Source of the DNA: Saccoglossus kowalevskii
Taxonomy: Eukaryota > Hemichordata > Enteropneusta > Harrimaniidae
DNA length: 19,484 nt
Reading direction: 5' to 3'
NCBI RefSeq assembly: GCF_000003605.2
Contig: NW_003135336.1
Span: 175,349-194,832, forward strand
The notes beneath the pieces are model-generated. The model worked only from the letters and a program-made list of their open reading frames with translations. It was not told where the DNA came from and made no database searches. Made by a program: the position numbers and the translations under genes. Position 1 is the first letter of the stretch. Each line of letters opens with the position of its first letter. Below, one piece after another: positions 17,052 to 19,484 of the stretch.

Positions 17052-19465
17052 CTACGTTCAATTACCAACCATAGACTCCGGTCAGTCAAAATCAGCGATT
17101 CTGCCGGCGATGGAGAGATAGAATCTAGGTCAGGGGAAGCCCCATGACCCCAGGGTTCTCTTTCCCTTACGTCACAAACCACGTGGCGGAGCCCATATGG
17201 TGGCGCCATCAGGGCTATCCACTTTCTTTATCTCAGCATCAACGGCGATGAAGTTTTAGCGACTCTGCCTGGATCGCTTGCTTTTTTTCTTGTCCGCGTT
17301 TCTAGCTTGGGTTGTTGCCGCTGCACTGCATGGGACATTGTAGCTTGTAGGATAAGTTTTCCTTGTCATTTTTACCCATGTGTCATTTTCCCCTTTGTGT
17401 GTATCACAACAAAGAATGAAAACCCGGCGCCACTACATAACCACTTTTTGGTTTCGCGGCGGCACCTTTTACAACTGTATTTCGTTTTTCCCTCATGCAT
17501 GTCGTCTTTTATTTACAATGTATTTCGAAATGTATAGATGTAATCACAGCACCAGGGCTTGATGCAGTTTTTTTTGGTCTCCTTGTGTCTTTCAGAGCCA
17601 TCAAAATTGCTGAGACTGACCGCATTGCTCGTTTTTTTCACAGCAAGGTCGCACGTCAAGTAAACAAATTGGTTAAAGTGAGTTGCGTGTTTGGCATGAG
17701 TGGAAAGTCCTCACACTCGGCTACCGGTGCTTCGTGTACTGAGACGTTGAGTAGAAGGCCCGATGATGGAGGTACCGATATTTTTCTCGGTCTCCCCTCC
17801 TGATCGAAGGGCATCCTCCTCGCAGTCTGTTTTTTGAGGTGGTGGTTTACCCAATTTTACTTGCTGCAGCAAGGCTCTGCCCCTGGTGGCTTTTCTCCTA
17901 TGGGGCCCATTGTGGGTCTTTTTGTGGACCCTTCCTTGCATGGCGCCGAGTTTGCCTCCAAGTTGAGGGCTTTGGTCGAAGGGCTGTCGGGGCAATTGCA
18001 TCCCTGGCAGGCCGGGTAGATCAGACGTAGTCAGAGCGAGCTGTCGCCACTGTGGCCACTCGGTGGGCAAGCAGGAAGAAACACAAAAGCAGGTTTGCAT
18101 TCAAACACATCTCTTCCAGGGAACCTCAGTTCCAAAGCAAAGCAACCCCGTTGGCACATCTCTCCCTGTCCGTCCGAGTGCAGAGTGGGGAGCAGGGCAC
18201 GCAAACGGTGTTGATAGGTGGATGTTGGTCAGCCGCGGACGAGGTAATGCTGAAGGCCCCTGGGTGGGGAAAAACCTTAGGCAACACTTACCGCTACCCG
18301 GTTGAAGTGGTTTTGGGATCAGACCCCATAGTGTGGGATGAGACCAAAACGCCTCAAACCGGATCCCAAGGCTCCTTCCCCAGACCGGGGTACCACGAAT
18401 TTCCATTTGGCAAACCGGGCAAAGGGGTACAGCCGCGTTCCATGGGCGTTCTCGCCAGGTCAATCGGAGACGACCCATCCAGCCCTGAGGGCAGAGTTGC
18501 TTGAGCGCATTATTGTGCGCGCCCAGGACTCTGGAGACCTCGGAGGCAGAACGCACTAGCCTCTTGGACCAGGCGACACATTTACTGGTGGGCCACCACA
18601 CTTCTACGTGCAACACCCCCTAGTGTCACCTGGCTCTCTTGGCCGTGGCCACTACTGTGCTATGAACGTGGTCTTAGACCCATGTGTTTTCTCCGACAAA
18701 CTGAGTCAGTGTGTACGTCCCCCACCTCAGTGACGCAGACTGGACATCTTCCACCCTCTTGGTTCGGGAATGGTGGGTACAGTCTCGGTACTTCGGAGTG
18801 CAATGAACCAGAGGGTTCAGAATCCGCTACCCAGTTGGCCCTGCCAAGTGTAGGCAGAGGCTACCCCAAGCACAGAAAACACAATGCCCTAGGGCATTGT
18901 CAGCTAGCCAGGAGGCAAGCGCTCATACCCTTCCATGGGAGGGAAGAGTAGCGGCACGCTCCCAGGGAGGAAAGGGTCAGGTGGTGGCTCTCCACCCTCC
19001 TTGGGCAGCTGTCCAACCCGGCAGCATGGGATGCATGTTTTGATGCTTACCTCTGCAACCAGAGAACAGGCATGTGCTTGGCGAGTGGTCAGGTCACAAC
19101 TTAGTGACTACTTCAGGCCTTGGGGAAACTCATCTCATGGGAGAAAAGAGCACCCCCCTCGCAACTGCCACACTCATGGCCACATATCCCTGGCATACAT
19201 AGATTGCACCAGTGTAGTCCGGTTTTGGAGACAGCGGGTGACCAATCCCTGGACCTTTCGAGGTGGTGACATCCTGTTGCGGGATACTGCTGAAATCTCC
19301 ATTTCCCCCGTCAGTGTCTCCCCTAATGGGCAGTGCCAGGGGACTCCTGCAAGGCGGAAGCAATCAGGCAAGAAGTAGCAGTTTTGCTCGAAAAGGGCGC
19401 TATACACAGGGTAGATCAGCTGGAACTAAGGTCAGGCTTCTACCCAAATGTGTTCGTAGTACCCT
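17052..19465 (+). mobile_element. Decayed DIRS-like retrotransposon, 5' part to start of RT
   Basis: Seen: a GC-rich block unlike the AT-rich rest of the window. At 19352-19460 one frame reads KAEAIRQEVAVLLEKGAI, then a short gap, then SGFYPNVFVVP, which fits the opening of the DIRS reverse transcriptase (E-x-x-x-LL-x-K-x-AI, then GFYS-x-x-F-V-VP). Upstream, mixed frames give FWRQRVTNPWTF and EVVTS (19223-19272), resembling the DIRS block W-x-x-x-T-x-D-x-WV-LEVV-x-SGY just before RT. Region 17495-18950 has long ORFs in shifting frames (PSLHGAEFASKLRALVEG, CRHCGH, LLDQATHLLV) compatible with a frame-broken gag. Tyrosine recombinase, RNase H and methyltransferase domains are not in the window. 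The left boundary is set only by composition and the end of the minisatellite. Family call is good; the gag assignment is inference. Confidence 0.7.
18881..18900. repeat. Perfect 20-bp GC-containing palindrome
   Basis: ACAATGCCCTAGGGCATTGT is its own reverse complement, inside the DIRS-like block. Unlike the AT palindrome at 6679 it has no simple-repeat explanation. Confidence 0.9.
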
Positions 19466-19484
19466 GCCCTCCATGGTGTAAATT
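19458..19484. repeat. Second occurrence of the 36-bp minisatellite unit at the window edge
   Basis: Bases 19461-19484 are identical to 17026-17049 (24 of 24), including the extra A found only in the last copy of the left array. The window ends inside it. It follows directly on DIRS-like RT sequence. Confidence 0.9.

Noticed and set aside
16474-17061. 195-residue - strand ORF of 12-residue repeats as a repeat protein gene
   Set aside because: The open frame follows from a 36-base period without stops; a second frame is open for the same reason. There is no promoter, splice context or known repeat fold, and the 5-base insertion near 16665 breaks the periodicity within the frame.
17052-17500. 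A DIRS inverted terminal repeat at the left end of the element
   Set aside because: The right end of the element is not in the window, so no matching inverted copy can be compared; only the composition change supports a boundary.
17560-17600. A host gene exon after the acceptor-like TGTCTTTCAG
   Set aside because: The following frame (AIKIAETDRIARFFHSK) is short and belongs to the GC-rich mobile block; no partner exon with a matching phase was found.
18101-18616. 171-codon - strand ORF in the GC-rich block
   Set aside because: It is antisense to the DIRS-like gag region; a GC-rich block gives long spurious frames, and no motif is visible.

Overview
The window looks like nuclear DNA of a bilaterian invertebrate. 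The one recognisable host gene has nine coding exons joined by GT-AG introns. The introns and flanks are AT-rich and poor in CpG, and the mobile elements (a CR1/Jockey-type LINE and a DIRS-like element) are eukaryotic. No operon, bacterial ribosome binding site, tRNA, rRNA or CRISPR array is visible. I cannot assign a phylum; a lophotrochozoan or an invertebrate deuterostome would fit. The standard genetic code works throughout.

Layout. Bases 1-3440 are AT-rich flank without a convincing gene. A CpG-rich patch (about 3440-3628) leads into exon 1. From 3629 to 12629 on the + strand lies one gene whose exons join without a frame break into a 479-residue protein. Its order is an N-terminal glutaredoxin domain with a CPHC active site, a DEP domain, and a DUF547 domain ending in the family's usual YDW tail. 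The introns hold small repeats: a possible retroelement tail (intron 1), two CTCF-like motifs in a duplicated 50-base segment (intron 2), two fold-back inverted repeats (intron 6) and a degenerate TTCATT array (intron 7). Bases 12630-14930 hold the 3' end and a noncoding flank with a 67-bp tandem duplication, a 21-bp minisatellite and an (AC)17 tract.

Bases 14935-15785 (- strand) carry a dead LINE in which the end of the endonuclease domain is joined directly to the RT FADD motif, so most of the RT is missing. Bases 16559-17050 are a 36-bp minisatellite of 13 full copies and one partial copy. From about 17052 the composition turns GC-rich, and a frame-broken DIRS-like element runs to the start of its RT. 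There it jumps straight back into the 36-bp minisatellite unit at the window edge, suggesting recombination, a large tandem duplication or an assembly join.

The most interesting item is the glutaredoxin-DEP-DUF547 protein. It joins a thiol-redox module, a membrane or signalling adaptor module and a domain of unknown function in one reading frame, with altered residues in the glutathione-binding part of the glutaredoxin. No biochemical role can be proved from the sequence. The second is the minisatellite/DIRS/minisatellite structure at the right end.
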